Assembly (NCBI GenBank): GCA_009780235.1
Contig: WRAK01000005.1
Location: forward strand, 32,441-96,440
Direction: 5' to 3'
Source of the DNA: Oscillospiraceae bacterium
GTDB taxonomy: Bacteria; Bacillota; Clostridia; Oscillospirales; Oscillospiraceae
DNA length: 64,000 nt
The notes below the pieces were generated by a model. It was not told the DNA's origin. It saw nothing but the letters and a program-made list of their open reading frames with translations, and did no database searches. The position numbers and the translations under genes are program-made. Shown here one piece after another: positions 7,755 to 15,709 of the stretch. The number at the start of each line of letters is the position of its first letter. The stretch's first letter is position 1.

Positions 7755-8681
7755 ATGAACCCTATCATTGAAGTGCAAAACTTCACCAAACGCTACGGTA
7801 AATTTACTGCCGTGGACGACATCTCTTTCCAAGTGGAAGAGGGGAGTATCTTTGCCTTCCTCGGCCCGAACGGGGCGGGGAAGAGTACGACGATTAACAC
7901 GCTCTGCACCATCTTCGAGAAGACGGAAGGTACCCTGCGCATTGACGGCAAGGACGTGAGCACGCAGAAGAACGAGGTGCGCAAGAGCATAGGCGTGGTG
8001 TTTCAGGACTCGACGCTGGACAAGAAGATGACGGTAGAAGAGAACCTGCGTATGCACTGCGTGTTTTACCGTGTGCCGAAGCGGGAAGTGGAAGAACGGA
8101 TTGCTTTTGTGCTGGAACTGGTAGAGCTGTCCGAGTGGCGGCGGAAACGGGTGAGTGCGCTCTCTGGCGGGATGAAGCGGCGGGTGGAGATTGCCCGCGG
8201 GCTGATTCATTTTCCGAAAGTGCTTTTCCTAGACGAACCCACGACGGGTCTCGACCCGCAGACCAGAGCGCACATCTGGGAGTACATCGTGAAGCTGCAA
8301 AAGGAGAAGAACATCACCATGTTCCTCACCACGCACTACATGGATGAGGCGGAGATTTGCAACCAAGTGGCCATCATGGACGGCGGAAAAATCGTCGCCA
8401 ACGACAGGCCGTTTGAGCTGAAGAAACAGTACACCAAAGACAGAGCCTATATCACAACGGAGCGGCCGGAAGAGCTGGAGCGTTTGCTGCGGGCGCACAA
8501 CTTAGAGTTCGTGCAAAAGCCCAAGTATTACCGTGTAGACGTGGACAGCGTACCGGGGCTCTTGCAAGTGTTGGGCGACCAGAAAGATGTGATTACGGAC
8601 TTGGAAGTCAAAAAGGGGACGCTGAATGATGTGTTTCTTGAGATTACAGGCAAGGAAATTCGGGAAGGGGGAGAGTCATAA
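7755..8681 (+). CDS. ABC transporter ATP-binding protein (DrrA-like)
   Basis: The start ATG 7755 follows GGAGGA. The 308-residue protein shows Walker A GPNGAGKST (near residue 41), Q-loop VFQDSTLD, signature LSGGMKRR, Walker B LFLDEPTTGLDP, the switch His in TTHYMDEAE, and a C-terminal extension of about 80 residues typical of DrrA-type exporters. It would power the membrane protein encoded immediately after it; the stop codon shares one base with the next start. Substrates of this class include antibiotics, lipids and polymers, but nothing here identifies one. Confidence 0.9.
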   Translation: MNPIIEVQNFTKRYGKFTAVDDISFQVEEGSIFAFLGPNGAGKSTTINTLCTIFEKTEGTLRIDGKDVSTQKNEVRKSIGVVFQDSTLDKKMTVEENLRMHCVFYRVPKREVEERIAFVLELVELSEWRRKRVSALSGGMKRRVEIARGLIHFPKVLFLDEPTTGLDPQTRAHIWEYIVKLQKEKNITMFLTTHYMDEAEICNQVAIMDGGKIVANDRPFELKKQYTKDRAYITTERPEELERLLRAHNLEFVQKPKYYRVDVDSVPGLLQVLGDQKDVITDLEVKKGTLNDVFLEITGKEIREGGES

Positions 8682-9514
8682 TGAAGACAGTATTCGCGCT
8701 TTGTCAGCGCAATCTAAAAGACTTTGTACGGAATAAGCCGCGGCTGATTTTGTCGATTATTTTCCCTTTCTTTTTCATCTATGTGTTCTCGTCGATTTTC
8801 CAAAACGAATATATCGAAAACCCCATTTCGCTTATGCTGGCGGGTATTGCGATTGCAACCGTGTTCGATGTGACGCTTCGCATCTCGTCTTCGACGATTG
8901 ATGACATGTCATCGGGCTTTATGAAAGAGGTACTGGTCTCACCGGTGTCGCGGCTTTCCATTGCGGGCGGACAGTTCTTGTCCGGTGCGGTGATCGGCAC
9001 GATGAACGGGATGATTATCCTCTTGGGTGGTGTGCTTCTCGGTTTTCGGGTGACGAGCCCGCTGACCGTGCTGTACATCATTGCCGCTATGGTGTTTGTG
9101 GGCTTTGTTTTCGCCGGGTTTGGACTGTTTATGGCGACGACGACAAAGAGCACGCAGACCTTTCAAGTTGTCTCAATGGCGATTACCATGCCCATGACCT
9201 TTCTCTCGGGCGCATATATCCCTGTGGGCGATCTGCCGAATGTCTTGCAAATTATCACGCGATTCAACCCGCTTACTTATGCGGTGGCAATGTTTCGGAG
9301 TGTTTCACTGGAGTGGGGCGGTCTGCCCTTAGAACAACAGATTCACTTGGGCGTGTCGATTGAAATCGGCAATTTCGTAGTTACGCCCATGATTTCTGCG
9401 CTGATTTTGCTTGGATTCGGGGCACTATTCTTGCTCCTTTCGACATTGGCATTCATGCGAACGGATTTTTCCAAGATGAGCCGCAGCGCGGGGGATGCGG
9501 TGGATTGGGGATGA
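8681..9514 (+). CDS. ABC-2 type transporter permease (DrrB-like)
   Basis: This 277-residue membrane protein has about six transmembrane segments and the ABC-2 pattern: cytoplasmic N-terminus, a long GMNGMIILLGG hydrophobic run, and the conserved FLSGAYIPVGDLP...FNPLTYAV motif before the last segments. It starts on the last base of the upstream ATPase stop (TAATG), so the two proteins are translated together and form one exporter. A terminator follows at 9539. Confidence 0.9.
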   Translation: MKTVFALCQRNLKDFVRNKPRLILSIIFPFFFIYVFSSIFQNEYIENPISLMLAGIAIATVFDVTLRISSSTIDDMSSGFMKEVLVSPVSRLSIAGGQFLSGAVIGTMNGMIILLGGVLLGFRVTSPLTVLYIIAAMVFVGFVFAGFGLFMATTTKSTQTFQVVSMAITMPMTFLSGAYIPVGDLPNVLQIITRFNPLTYAVAMFRSVSLEWGGLPLEQQIHLGVSIEIGNFVVTPMISALILLGFGALFLLLSTLAFMRTDFSKMSRSAGDAVDWG

Positions 9515-9538
9515 TGGCGGTTAACGCCGAACAAATGG

Positions 9539-9567
9539 GGCCGACGCAGATTTGCGTCGGCCTTTTG
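9539..9567 (+). terminator. Rho-independent terminator of the ABC exporter
   Basis: GGCCGACGCA and TGCGTCGGCC form a 10-11 bp stem followed by TTTTGCTT, 25 bp after the permease stop. Confidence 0.75.
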
Positions 9568-9576
9568 CTTGTTTTA

Positions 9577-9752
9577 GGGGCGGAGTTCCATCCTCGCCCG
9601 TTCGCACCAATCGTGTGTTGTAGGGCGTGATGTCCTCATCACGCCGCGCGCTACCCCTGTGTGAGGCTGCGGCGCGATGAGGACATCGCGCCCTACGTAT
9701 GCCCGCCCCTGCAAAGGGCAAGAGCCGGACGGCCAAAGGCCGCCCCTACAAA
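9577..9752. repeat. Nested palindromic repeat elements
   Basis: A GTAGGGCGTGATGTCCTCATCACG ... GCGCGATGAGGACATCGCGCCCTAC element (about 9621-9699) lies between flanking half elements (TAGGGGCGG near 9577 and GCCCGCCCCTGC near 9701-9714), followed by a CGGACGGCCAAAGGCCGCCCCTAC element at about 9728-9750. No coding sequence is seen. Confidence 0.75.
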
Positions 9753-9768
9753 AAATGAAAAATCCCTC

Positions 9769-9797
9769 TTGACAAATTTTCCCATCGAATATATAAT
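9769..9797 (+). promoter_or_regulatory. Consensus sigma-A promoter
   Basis: TTGACA (9769-9774), a 17-bp spacer and TATAAT (9792-9797): both hexamers are perfect. It drives the SPFH-Arc gene pair. Confidence 0.85.
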
Positions 9798-9800
9798 GAT

Positions 9801-9817
9801 GATATCAATTTGATATC
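9801..9817. promoter_or_regulatory. Palindrome at the transcription start, likely operator
   Basis: GATATCAATTTGATATC is a near-perfect palindrome centred about 12 bp after the -10 box, where a bound repressor would block initiation. The Arc-type DNA-binding protein encoded downstream is a candidate binder, but that is inference. Confidence 0.5.
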
Positions 9818-9834
9818 ACGAAAGGGGAAAACAC

Positions 9835-10824
9835 ATGAACACAAACGAAAGAATCGTCATCACAGAGGAGGTCAAAGCTCCCGTGCGGAGCGGGATGGTT
9901 TGGCTTATCTTGACTACGCTGCTCTATCTGGGCGCAGGCGCGCTTTTGGGGATCGCCATTTGGCAGTGGTGGGTCGTTGCCATTGTTGCGGCCGCCGTTT
10001 GGCTGACCTTGGGGTGGATTCCCTATTGCGGGCTGAAAGTCCTGCGGCCGAATGAGGCCTATGTACTTACCCTGTTCGGAAAGTATTACGGTACGCTGAA
10101 AGGGCCGGGGTTTTATTTCGTAAATCCTTTCACCTCGCCGATTAACCCCGCCGGGGGGAAAGAGGACGTGTCGGGTGCGGAGATTGTGGTCGGTGATACG
10201 AAAGTGTCCACGGGCGAGTTGTTCGAGAACAAACGGCTCTCCCTCAAGACGCTGACCTTAAGCAATGAGAAACAGAAGATTAATGACAAACTGGGCAACC
10301 CCATAGAGATTGGCATCGTGGTTATCTGGCGCGTGGTGAACACGGCGCAGGCGGTGTTTAACGTGGATAATTATGCCGAATTCCTCTCTATCCAATGTGA
10401 CAGCGCATTGCGCAACATCGTGCGGCTGTACCCCTATGACGTGGCGGACGATGCGACCTTGGGCGAGAAGTCTCTGCGGGGGAGTAGTGTGGAGATTGCA
10501 GAGGGATTGCAAAAGGAGATTCAGTCCAAAGTGGAAGTCGCCGGGTTGGAGATTGTCGAGGCGAAAATTACGAGCCTTGCCTACGCGCCTGAAATCGCCG
10601 CCGCCATGCTCCAGCGTCAGCAGGCGAGTGCGGTTGTGGATGCGAAGCAGTTGATTGTCGAAGCCGCCGTCGGCATGGTGGAGCTGGCATTGAGCAAGAT
10701 GTCCGAAAACGGCGTTGTTCACTTGGACGAGGAGCGGAAAGCGACGATGGCGAGCAATCTTTTGGTCGTGCTATGCGGCAGCCGTGATGCGCAGCCGGTA
10801 GTCAACAGCGGCTCTCTCTACTAG
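9835..10824 (+). CDS. SPFH/Band 7 domain membrane protein
   Basis: A 329-residue protein with two hydrophobic segments at residues about 20-65 followed by an SPFH domain: LRPNEAYVLTLFGKYYGTLKGPGFYF, then IEIGIVVIWRVVNTAQAVF and the helical part around EIQSKVEVAGLEIVEAKITSLAYAPEIA. SPFH proteins form membrane-bound oligomeric scaffolds. It begins after an AAAGGGG ribosome binding site behind a consensus promoter, and its stop is directly followed by the Arc-like gene, a pairing that suggests a conserved two-gene unit. The C-terminal tail is short, without an obvious protease or SHOCT domain. Confidence 0.85.
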   Translation: MNTNERIVITEEVKAPVRSGMVWLILTTLLYLGAGALLGIAIWQWWVVAIVAAAVWLTLGWIPYCGLKVLRPNEAYVLTLFGKYYGTLKGPGFYFVNPFTSPINPAGGKEDVSGAEIVVGDTKVSTGELFENKRLSLKTLTLSNEKQKINDKLGNPIEIGIVVIWRVVNTAQAVFNVDNYAEFLSIQCDSALRNIVRLYPYDVADDATLGEKSLRGSSVEIAEGLQKEIQSKVEVAGLEIVEAKITSLAYAPEIAAAMLQRQQASAVVDAKQLIVEAAVGMVELALSKMSENGVVHLDEERKATMASNLLVVLCGSRDAQPVVNSGSLY

Positions 10825-11022
10825 ATGCCGATGGAAAAGCCGGAAGATAAGAAAAAACAAGTCCCCCTGCGGATTTCCGACGCATTATTCACAGAGCTTG
10901 CCGCTTGGGCGAAGGACGATTTTCGCTCGGTGAACGGGCAGATTGAATATCTGCTGACGGAGTGTGTGAAGTGGCGGAAGCGTAAAGGGAAGACGGAGAA
11001 CGGAGAGAACCCGCCGGAGTGA
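10825..11022 (+). CDS. Arc-type ribbon-helix-helix DNA-binding protein
   Basis: A 65-residue basic protein. KQVPLRISDALFTELAAWAK followed by RSVNGQIEYLLTECV fits the strand-helix-helix pattern of Arc/MetJ-type DNA-binding proteins. Its ATG comes directly after the SPFH stop codon, so translation is coupled. Autoregulation through the palindrome at 9801-9817 is possible. The last codons overlap the terminator stem. Confidence 0.75.
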   Translation: MPMEKPEDKKKQVPLRISDALFTELAAWAKDDFRSVNGQIEYLLTECVKWRKRKGKTENGENPPE

Positions 11023-11037
11023 CGGCGGGTTCTTTTT
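11008..11037 (+). terminator. Rho-independent terminator overlapping the Arc-like gene end
   Basis: AACCCGCCG and CGGCGGGTT (9-bp stem, 6-base loop) followed by CTTTTT; the upstream arm is inside the last codons. Confidence 0.85.
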
Positions 11038-11134
11038 ATGGAGTTTTGACGTAAAAAGATACCCATCAAATATTGAGGAGTATCTTTAATATTAATAAAT
11101 GTAATTTTATTATTCCATACAATTACTTGCCGAT

Positions 11135-11440
11135 TTAGCAACTCATTTCAAGAGAGTAAATGGTGCTTTTGCAGGTGCCAAAGTTAAGAAATGAGTAGAA
11201 CTTTTCAGCTAATTCATTTCTATTTATTTGTGACGATTCCAAAAAAACATTGAGATGCGCCATCGTTTCAAACGTTACGGAGTCTACCCATGTATCGCCT
11301 TCAGCAAGTAGCTGAAATGAAATATAGCCCTTTTGCTTAGAAACATACTCTTTGATTAGTTTTTCTATTGCATGTAAAAAGTCCGGAGTAGATACTCCGT
11401 CTTTCAGCTTGTAGGTATTGGAAAAAACGACATTAGACAT
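11135..11440 (-). CDS. Small protein, possible antibiotic-biosynthesis-monooxygenase-like fold
   Basis: The start ATG (11440-11438) has AAAGGAA upstream; a longer frame exists but lacks a ribosome site. The 101-residue product alternates helix and strand: FSNTYKLKDGVSTPDFLHAIEKLIKEYVS, then GYISFQLL..WVDSVTFETMAHLNVFLES, resembling ferredoxin-like ABM dimers. No catalytic residue can be named. The gene is AT-rich compared with its surroundings and belongs to an island (about 11040-12770) that was probably acquired. The 270 bases between it and the XRE gene show no other supported gene. Confidence 0.55.
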   Translation of the reverse strand: MSNVVFSNTYKLKDGVSTPDFLHAIEKLIKEYVSKQKGYISFQLLAEGDTWVDSVTFETMAHLNVFLESSQINRNELAEKFYSFLNFGTCKSTIYSLEMSC

Positions 11441-11710
11441 AACTAAATTGTTCCTTTCTTTTTTATATTTTGTTTTGCAAGCATAATCATACCACAGATA
11501 ATGTGACAACTGTACGGCATATTATAAATATTTTTGCGAAACTTTTTCTGTTTCATTTTTTATAATGTTTTTAGCAAAAAAATATTCCTTTGAAACTTGA
11601 GTTTTAAAGGAATATTGGTGGGAATGGTGATACAGGATTTCTTGGAAAAAGAAGTGTTTCCAATGGCTTCAGTTTCTCGTAAGGTTATCTTGTTTACTCT
11701 TTCGTGCAAT

Positions 11711-12418
11711 TTATGCGCAGACCTTTTCTTCAATTTCCCGACACATTTGCTTTACTATGATTTCCTGCACCATATATTCTTCAAATGCCACTCCTGATCG
11801 TAACGATTGTGACGAATGGGCTTGAAGTGCCTCGATTGTTTCTTTAATGCGACTATCTACACTATCATTATTTAGTATTTCTCTCGTTGTTTCATAGAGT
11901 TTATGGGCATTAAGCACACCTTCCGTCGTATCAATTTTTCGTATTGCAATCATGGAGCTTATATGTCCAATTAGAGGAATAAAATACTGGTTCCCTATAA
12001 ATTTATCTGCAATATCAGCATAATCATTTTCGCCCGGTAATAGCTTTGCACCGTTTGCTAATGTAAATTCGCTCTGCTTGAGAGAACGCAAATTATCAAT
12101 TGCGTTTCTGCTAAGACCAGTCTCATCTTCTACGGCTCTAAGATTCGGGTTACCGCCTTTGAAATAAGAAGTCCTGCCCAATAAGAAGTCCACAGAAACT
12201 TCAAAATAATCAGCTATCTTACATAGTTTATCCATGTTTGGTGCAACAGTACCATTTCGGTATTGTGATACCGCTTGACGTGTTGCACCTATAGCCGTTG
12301 CTAAGGTGTTTATGGATGTTGGCATACTAAGACCATGATGTAGTATGTCGCCGTCCATTATTCCACGCAAGTTTTGAGCAAAAGGGCTATTGTAATTACT
12401 TATATTTACTTTTGGCAT
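11711..12418 (-). CDS. XRE-family transcriptional regulator
   Basis: A 235-residue protein with a helix-turn-helix at residues about 35-80 (INTLATAIGATRQAVSQYRNG, then PNMDKLCKIADYFEVSVDFLLG), the classic Cro/C1 type used by phage and mobile-element repressors. The C-terminal 140 residues are helical with no recognised domain. It is AT-rich and divergent from the small zinc-ribbon gene at 12557. Direct TTTACATT repeats in the shared promoter region (12446-12453 and 12493-12500) are candidate binding sites. Confidence 0.8.
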   Translation of the reverse strand: MPKVNISNYNSPFAQNLRGIMDGDILHHGLSMPTSINTLATAIGATRQAVSQYRNGTVAPNMDKLCKIADYFEVSVDFLLGRTSYFKGGNPNLRAVEDETGLSRNAIDNLRSLKQSEFTLANGAKLLPGENDYADIADKFIGNQYFIPLIGHISSMIAIRKIDTTEGVLNAHKLYETTREILNNDSVDSRIKETIEALQAHSSQSLRSGVAFEEYMVQEIIVKQMCREIEEKVCA

Positions 12419-12476
12419 TGAATCTCCTCCAATAGTGTATTTTTATTTACATTTTACCACATTGAGTGCAGTTTGC

Positions 12477-12505
12477 TTGACATTATTTTTTGTTTACATT
12501 ATAAT
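12477..12505 (+). promoter_or_regulatory. Consensus promoter in the divergent region
   Basis: TTGACA (12477-12482), 17-bp spacer, TATAAT (12500-12505). It faces the zinc-ribbon gene. One TTTACATT repeat overlaps the -10 box, so binding there would block transcription. Confidence 0.8.
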
Positions 12506-12556
12506 CGAGCTGAAAGCAAAAAGCAATGCAGAAATAAAAAATTAGGAGGATTTCTT

Positions 12557-12766
12557 ATGTCAAAGTCCAAAGTCACGTTCAAGTCAGACTTGCGCAATGT
12601 TCAAGCAGAGGCGATTAAGCAAGTAACACAGCATTATAAAAACGACACAGGCTTCCCGACAAAATGCCCTAGGTGCTCAAGAGTGATTGCCATTTCTGAC
12701 GGTATAAATCTCTGTCCCTTTTGCAAAGCAAACATAAATTTTGACCTAAAGGTTGAAAAGAGCTAA
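12557..12766 (+). CDS. Small zinc-ribbon protein
   Basis: ATG 12557 has AGGAGG 10 bases before it. The 69-residue product has a basic N-terminal helix and a CPRC...CPFC pair of CxxC motifs (residues about 40-62), so one zinc should be bound. Function unknown; perhaps nucleic-acid binding. It forms a divergent pair with the XRE regulator and is followed by its own terminator. Confidence 0.65.
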   Translation: MSKSKVTFKSDLRNVQAEAIKQVTQHYKNDTGFPTKCPRCSRVIAISDGINLCPFCKANINFDLKVEKS

Positions 12767-12780
12767 CCCAAACGAAGCAC

Positions 12781-12816
12781 AAAGACCTCTGCCGCATGAG
12801 TAGAGGTCTTTGTTGC
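12781..12816 (+). terminator. Rho-independent terminator
   Basis: AAAGACCTCT and AGAGGTCTTT form a 10-bp stem followed by GTTGC. The 185 bases from 12817 to 13001 show no gene; short hairpin-like repeats (GCCTGCGCGGAGC, CCCTGCGAAGCAGGG) are present. Confidence 0.7.
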
Positions 12817-13001
12817 ATCTGTTAGCATTAGAGAGGTGCGATTTCGCCCTGATTGTTGTAATAAGCGCACACGAACATACAGGTACAGATGGTATCCGCC
12901 TGCGCGGAGCATAAGGGCGGAGTTCCGCACCCTGCGAAGCAGGGGGAAGTTGTATGCCTAGTATTACATATAACTTTAACGTCGTGTGTCAAAAATTAAG
13001 C

Positions 13002-13044
13002 AAAAGAAAAGAGTGTTCCTACCTCAAATGCGGTAAGAACGCTC
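13002..13044 (-). terminator. Terminator downstream of tRNA-Pro
   Basis: On the minus strand GAGCGTTCTTACC pairs with GGTAGGAACACTC and is followed by TTTTCTTTT, five bases past the tRNA 3' end. Confidence 0.75.
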
Positions 13045-13048
13045 CGAC

Positions 13049-13125
13049 TGGTCGAGGCGACAGGATTCGAACCTGCGGCCCCCTGCTCCCAAAGCAGGTG
13101 CGCTACCAAACTGCGCTACGCCTCG
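13049..13125 (-). tRNA. tRNA-Pro (anticodon TGG)
   Basis: On the minus strand the acceptor arms CGAGGCG and CGCCTCG pair, the anticodon stem CCTGC/GCAGG encloses loop TTTGGGA with anticodon TGG, and the T arm contains GGTTCGAATCC. The 3' CCA is encoded (13051-13049). Confidence 0.95.
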
Positions 13126-13227
13126 ACGGCCAATGAAAACTATTATAGCTCATTTGTTTTGCGTTGGCAATCACTTTTTTTTGTGGTATGATAGAAAGCG
13201 TATGTTTGTGACAGGAGAAACTGACCT

Positions 13228-13872
13228 ATGCGCTTACGAAAAAAGAAAAACCTTACCCCCCGCATGGAACGCTGCGGGGATATTTGGGTAAAACAGCCCG
13301 ACACACGCCGCGGCCAATGGCTCCAAGACCGCACAGAGACCGAACTCCACCTCGAAATCGGCTCCGGGCGGGGACGGTTTACTGTGGAGACGGCGGCTTC
13401 TGTCCCGTCCGCGCTTCTCGTGGCGATTGAGCGGGAGCCGAACGCGACTATCGTCGCCATGGAGCGGGCGCGGGGGATGGAGTTGGGCAACATCCTTTTC
13501 GTGGACGGCGACGCGGCGAAGCTGACCGAGATGTTTGCGCCCGGGGAGGTCGCACGGATTTACTTAAACTTCTCTGACCCGTGGCCGGCGCGGCGGCATG
13601 AGAAGCGGCGGCTGACATCGCCCGGATTCTTGGAGATGTATCGGCGGATTCTGACATCGGATGGGGAGATCCACTTTAAGACGGACAACCGCCCCCTGTT
13701 CGACTACTCCGTCCGCCAGTTCCCGGCCTGCGGATATGCCTTGGACGAGGTGACCTATGACCTGCACGAGCAGGATATCGTCGGCGTGATGACGGACTAC
13801 GAGGCGAAATTTCACGAGCTGGGGCTGCCGATTTGTCGGTGTGTCGCTCGGTTGGAGGCACAACATGATTAA
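13228..13872 (+). CDS. trmB: tRNA (guanine-N7-)-methyltransferase
   Basis: A 214-residue Rossmann methyltransferase. [12 protein letters not shown] is the SAM-binding motif (near residue 49), IEREPN follows as the acidic ribose-binding segment, and [17 protein letters not shown] is the TrmB signature. HFKTDN and a C-terminal [13 protein letters not shown] complete the family pattern. It makes m7G46 in tRNA variable loops. The stop overlaps the xth start by eight bases, so both are co-translated. Confidence 0.93.
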   Translation: MRLRKKKNLTPRMERCGDIWVKQPDTRRGQWLQDRTETELHLEIGSGRGRFTVETAASVPSALLVAIEREPNATIVAMERARGMELGNILFVDGDAAKLTEMFAPGEVARIYLNFSDPWPARRHEKRRLTSPGFLEMYRRILTSDGEIHFKTDNRPLFDYSVRQFPACGYALDEVTYDLHEQDIVGVMTDYEAKFHELGLPICRCVARLEAQHD

Positions 13873-14635
13873 ACTGATTTCTTGGAACGTCAACGGCATC
13901 CGCGCCTGCGTGACGAAAGGGTTTTATGAGTCCTTTGCGGAACTGGATGCCGACATTTTCTGCTTGCAAGAGACCAAATTGCAAGCGGGACAGATTGAGA
14001 TGCAGCTCCCTGAGAGCTATCAGGAGTTTTGGAACTATGCCGAGAAAAAAGGCTACTCCGGCACGGCGGTGTTTACGCGGATTCCGCCGCTGCGTGTCAC
14101 CTACGACATGGGTATCGCCGACCACGACGCCGAGGGGCGGGTGATTACGGCGGAGTTCGAGGACTTTTTCCTCGTGACGGTCTACACGCCCAACTCGCAG
14201 GATGAACTGCGGCGGTTGGACTACCGCATGACCTGGGACGACGCCTTCCGCGCGCACGTGGCGGAGCTGGATAAGCAGAAGCCCGTGGTCATTTGCGGAG
14301 ACTTGAACGTGGCGCATCAGGAGATTGACCTCAAAAACCCCAAGACGAACCGACGCAACGCCGGGTTCACGGACGAGGAGCGGGGCAAGTTCGGGCTGCT
14401 CTTAGAAGCCGGGTTCACCGACACCTTCCGTGCGCTCTATCCCGATTTGACGGGGGCCTACAGCTGGTGGTCGTACCGCGGCGGGGCCAGAGAGCGGAAC
14501 GCGGGGTGGCGGATTGACTATTTTCTCGTGTCCGACCGTCTGCGGGATAAGATTACGGCGGCGAAGATTCATCCCGAGGTGTTTGGGTCGGACCATTGTC
14601 CGGTGGGACTGGAGTTAACGCTGCAGCGAATTTGA
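13865..14635 (+). CDS. xth: Exodeoxyribonuclease III
   Basis: A 256-residue endonuclease/exonuclease/phosphatase-fold enzyme. Motifs in order: [17 protein letters not shown] (metal Glu), [18 protein letters not shown] (catalytic Asp/Asn), [21 protein letters not shown] and GSDHCPVGL (catalytic Asp-His). It acts in base-excision repair at abasic sites. ATG 13865 lies inside the trmB end. Confidence 0.93.
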   Translation: MIKLISWNVNGIRACVTKGFYESFAELDADIFCLQETKLQAGQIEMQLPESYQEFWNYAEKKGYSGTAVFTRIPPLRVTYDMGIADHDAEGRVITAEFEDFFLVTVYTPNSQDELRRLDYRMTWDDAFRAHVAELDKQKPVVICGDLNVAHQEIDLKNPKTNRRNAGFTDEERGKFGLLLEAGFTDTFRALYPDLTGAYSWWSYRGGARERNAGWRIDYFLVSDRLRDKITAAKIHPEVFGSDHCPVGLELTLQRI

Positions 14636-14639
14636 TACG

Positions 14640-14712
14640 AGGGCGGCCACGCGGGGCCGCCCCTACATGAAGCCCTGCGTAGAGGTGGCCCCGTGTGGCC
14701 GCCCTGTAGGGG
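14640..14712. repeat. Palindromic repeat before dusB
   Basis: GGGCGGCCACGCGGGGCCGCCCCTAC and its inverted counterpart GTAGAGGTGGCCCCGTGTGGCCGCCCTGTAG form a nested inverted repeat. Its right end runs into the G-rich ribosome binding site of dusB. Confidence 0.8.
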
Positions 14713-14728
14713 GTGGGGGGATTCGATT

Positions 14729-15709
14729 GTGAAAATTGGTAACATCGAGATAAAAGGCAAATTGGCTTTGGCACCGCTGGCGGGGGTGTCAGATTTGCCG
14801 TTTCGGACGATTTGCCGGGAGCATGGGGCGGCACTTTGTTATACGGAGATGGTGAGTGCCAAGGCTTTGGTCTATCAGGACGGCAAGACGAAGGGCTTGC
14901 TCGCCGTTGACGAGGGCGACCACCCTGTGGGGGCGCAGATTTTTGGGAGCGACCCCGGGGCGATGGGTGAGGGGGCGGCGAAAGCGTTGGCGGTCTCCGG
15001 GGCGGATTTTATCGACATCAACATGGGCTGTCCCGTGGGGAAAATCGTCAAAAGCGGGGACGGCAGTGCGCTGATGAAGACGCCGGAGCTCGCGCGGGAG
15101 ATTATTGAGACCGTGCGGCGGAATGTGAACGTCCCCGTGACGGTGAAGTTCCGCAAGGGTTGGGACGGCGGTCATGTCAACGCCGTGGAGTTTGCGCAGA
15201 TGGCCGAGGCGGCGGGTGCGGCGGTGTTGACGGTACACGGCAGAACCCGTGTGCAGATGTACTCCGGGCGGGCGGATTGGGATATTATTCGTCAGGTGAA
15301 AGAGGCCGTGAACGTTCCCGTCATCGCCAACGGGGATGTATTCGAGCCGAAAGATGCCGTGCGTATCTTGGAGCGCACGGGGGCGGACATGGCGATGATT
15401 GCGCGGGGGTCATTCGGTGACCCGTGGCTGTTTCAGCAGGCGAACGCATTACTCGCGGGGGAGCCGATGCCGGACAAGCCGCCGCTGTCCGAGCGGGTGA
15501 AAGTCGCCCTGCGGCAAATTGAGATGGCCATTGCCCAAAAGGGCGAGAAAATCGGCTGTTTGGAGGCGCGGAAGCATTTGGCGTGGTATCTCCGCGGGGT
15601 GCGCAACGGGGCGAAGATGCGGACGCTGGTGAACACGATTGCCGTCCGAGACGATATCTATCGGGTGGCGGAGACGATTTTGTGGGAGCTGGAGAGGGAA
15701 GAGCAGTGA
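14729..15709 (+). CDS. dusB: tRNA-dihydrouridine synthase B
   Basis: I chose GTG 14729, eight bases after a GGGGGG site; the ATG further upstream lies in the repeat. The 326-residue FMN enzyme has LAPLAGVSDLPFR, the DINMGCPVGKIVKSGDGSAL motif with the catalytic Cys, TVKFRKGWD, TVHGRTRVQMYSG and ANGDVF...ARGSFGDPW flavin-binding strands. It reduces uridines in tRNA D-loops. The helicase gene overlaps its stop (GTGA). Confidence 0.92.
   Translation: MKIGNIEIKGKLALAPLAGVSDLPFRTICREHGAALCYTEMVSAKALVYQDGKTKGLLAVDEGDHPVGAQIFGSDPGAMGEGAAKALAVSGADFIDINMGCPVGKIVKSGDGSALMKTPELAREIIETVRRNVNVPVTVKFRKGWDGGHVNAVEFAQMAEAAGAAVLTVHGRTRVQMYSGRADWDIIRQVKEAVNVPVIANGDVFEPKDAVRILERTGADMAMIARGSFGDPWLFQQANALLAGEPMPDKPPLSERVKVALRQIEMAIAQKGEKIGCLEARKHLAWYLRGVRNGAKMRTLVNTIAVRDDIYRVAETILWELEREEQ

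Noticed and set aside
11597..11797. 66-codon plus-strand open frame in the AT-rich island
   Set aside because: It overlaps the 3' end of the XRE regulator, lacks a ribosome site and has no family pattern.
12954..13136. 60-codon plus-strand open frame
   Set aside because: It runs through the tRNA-Pro gene and its terminator on the opposite strand.
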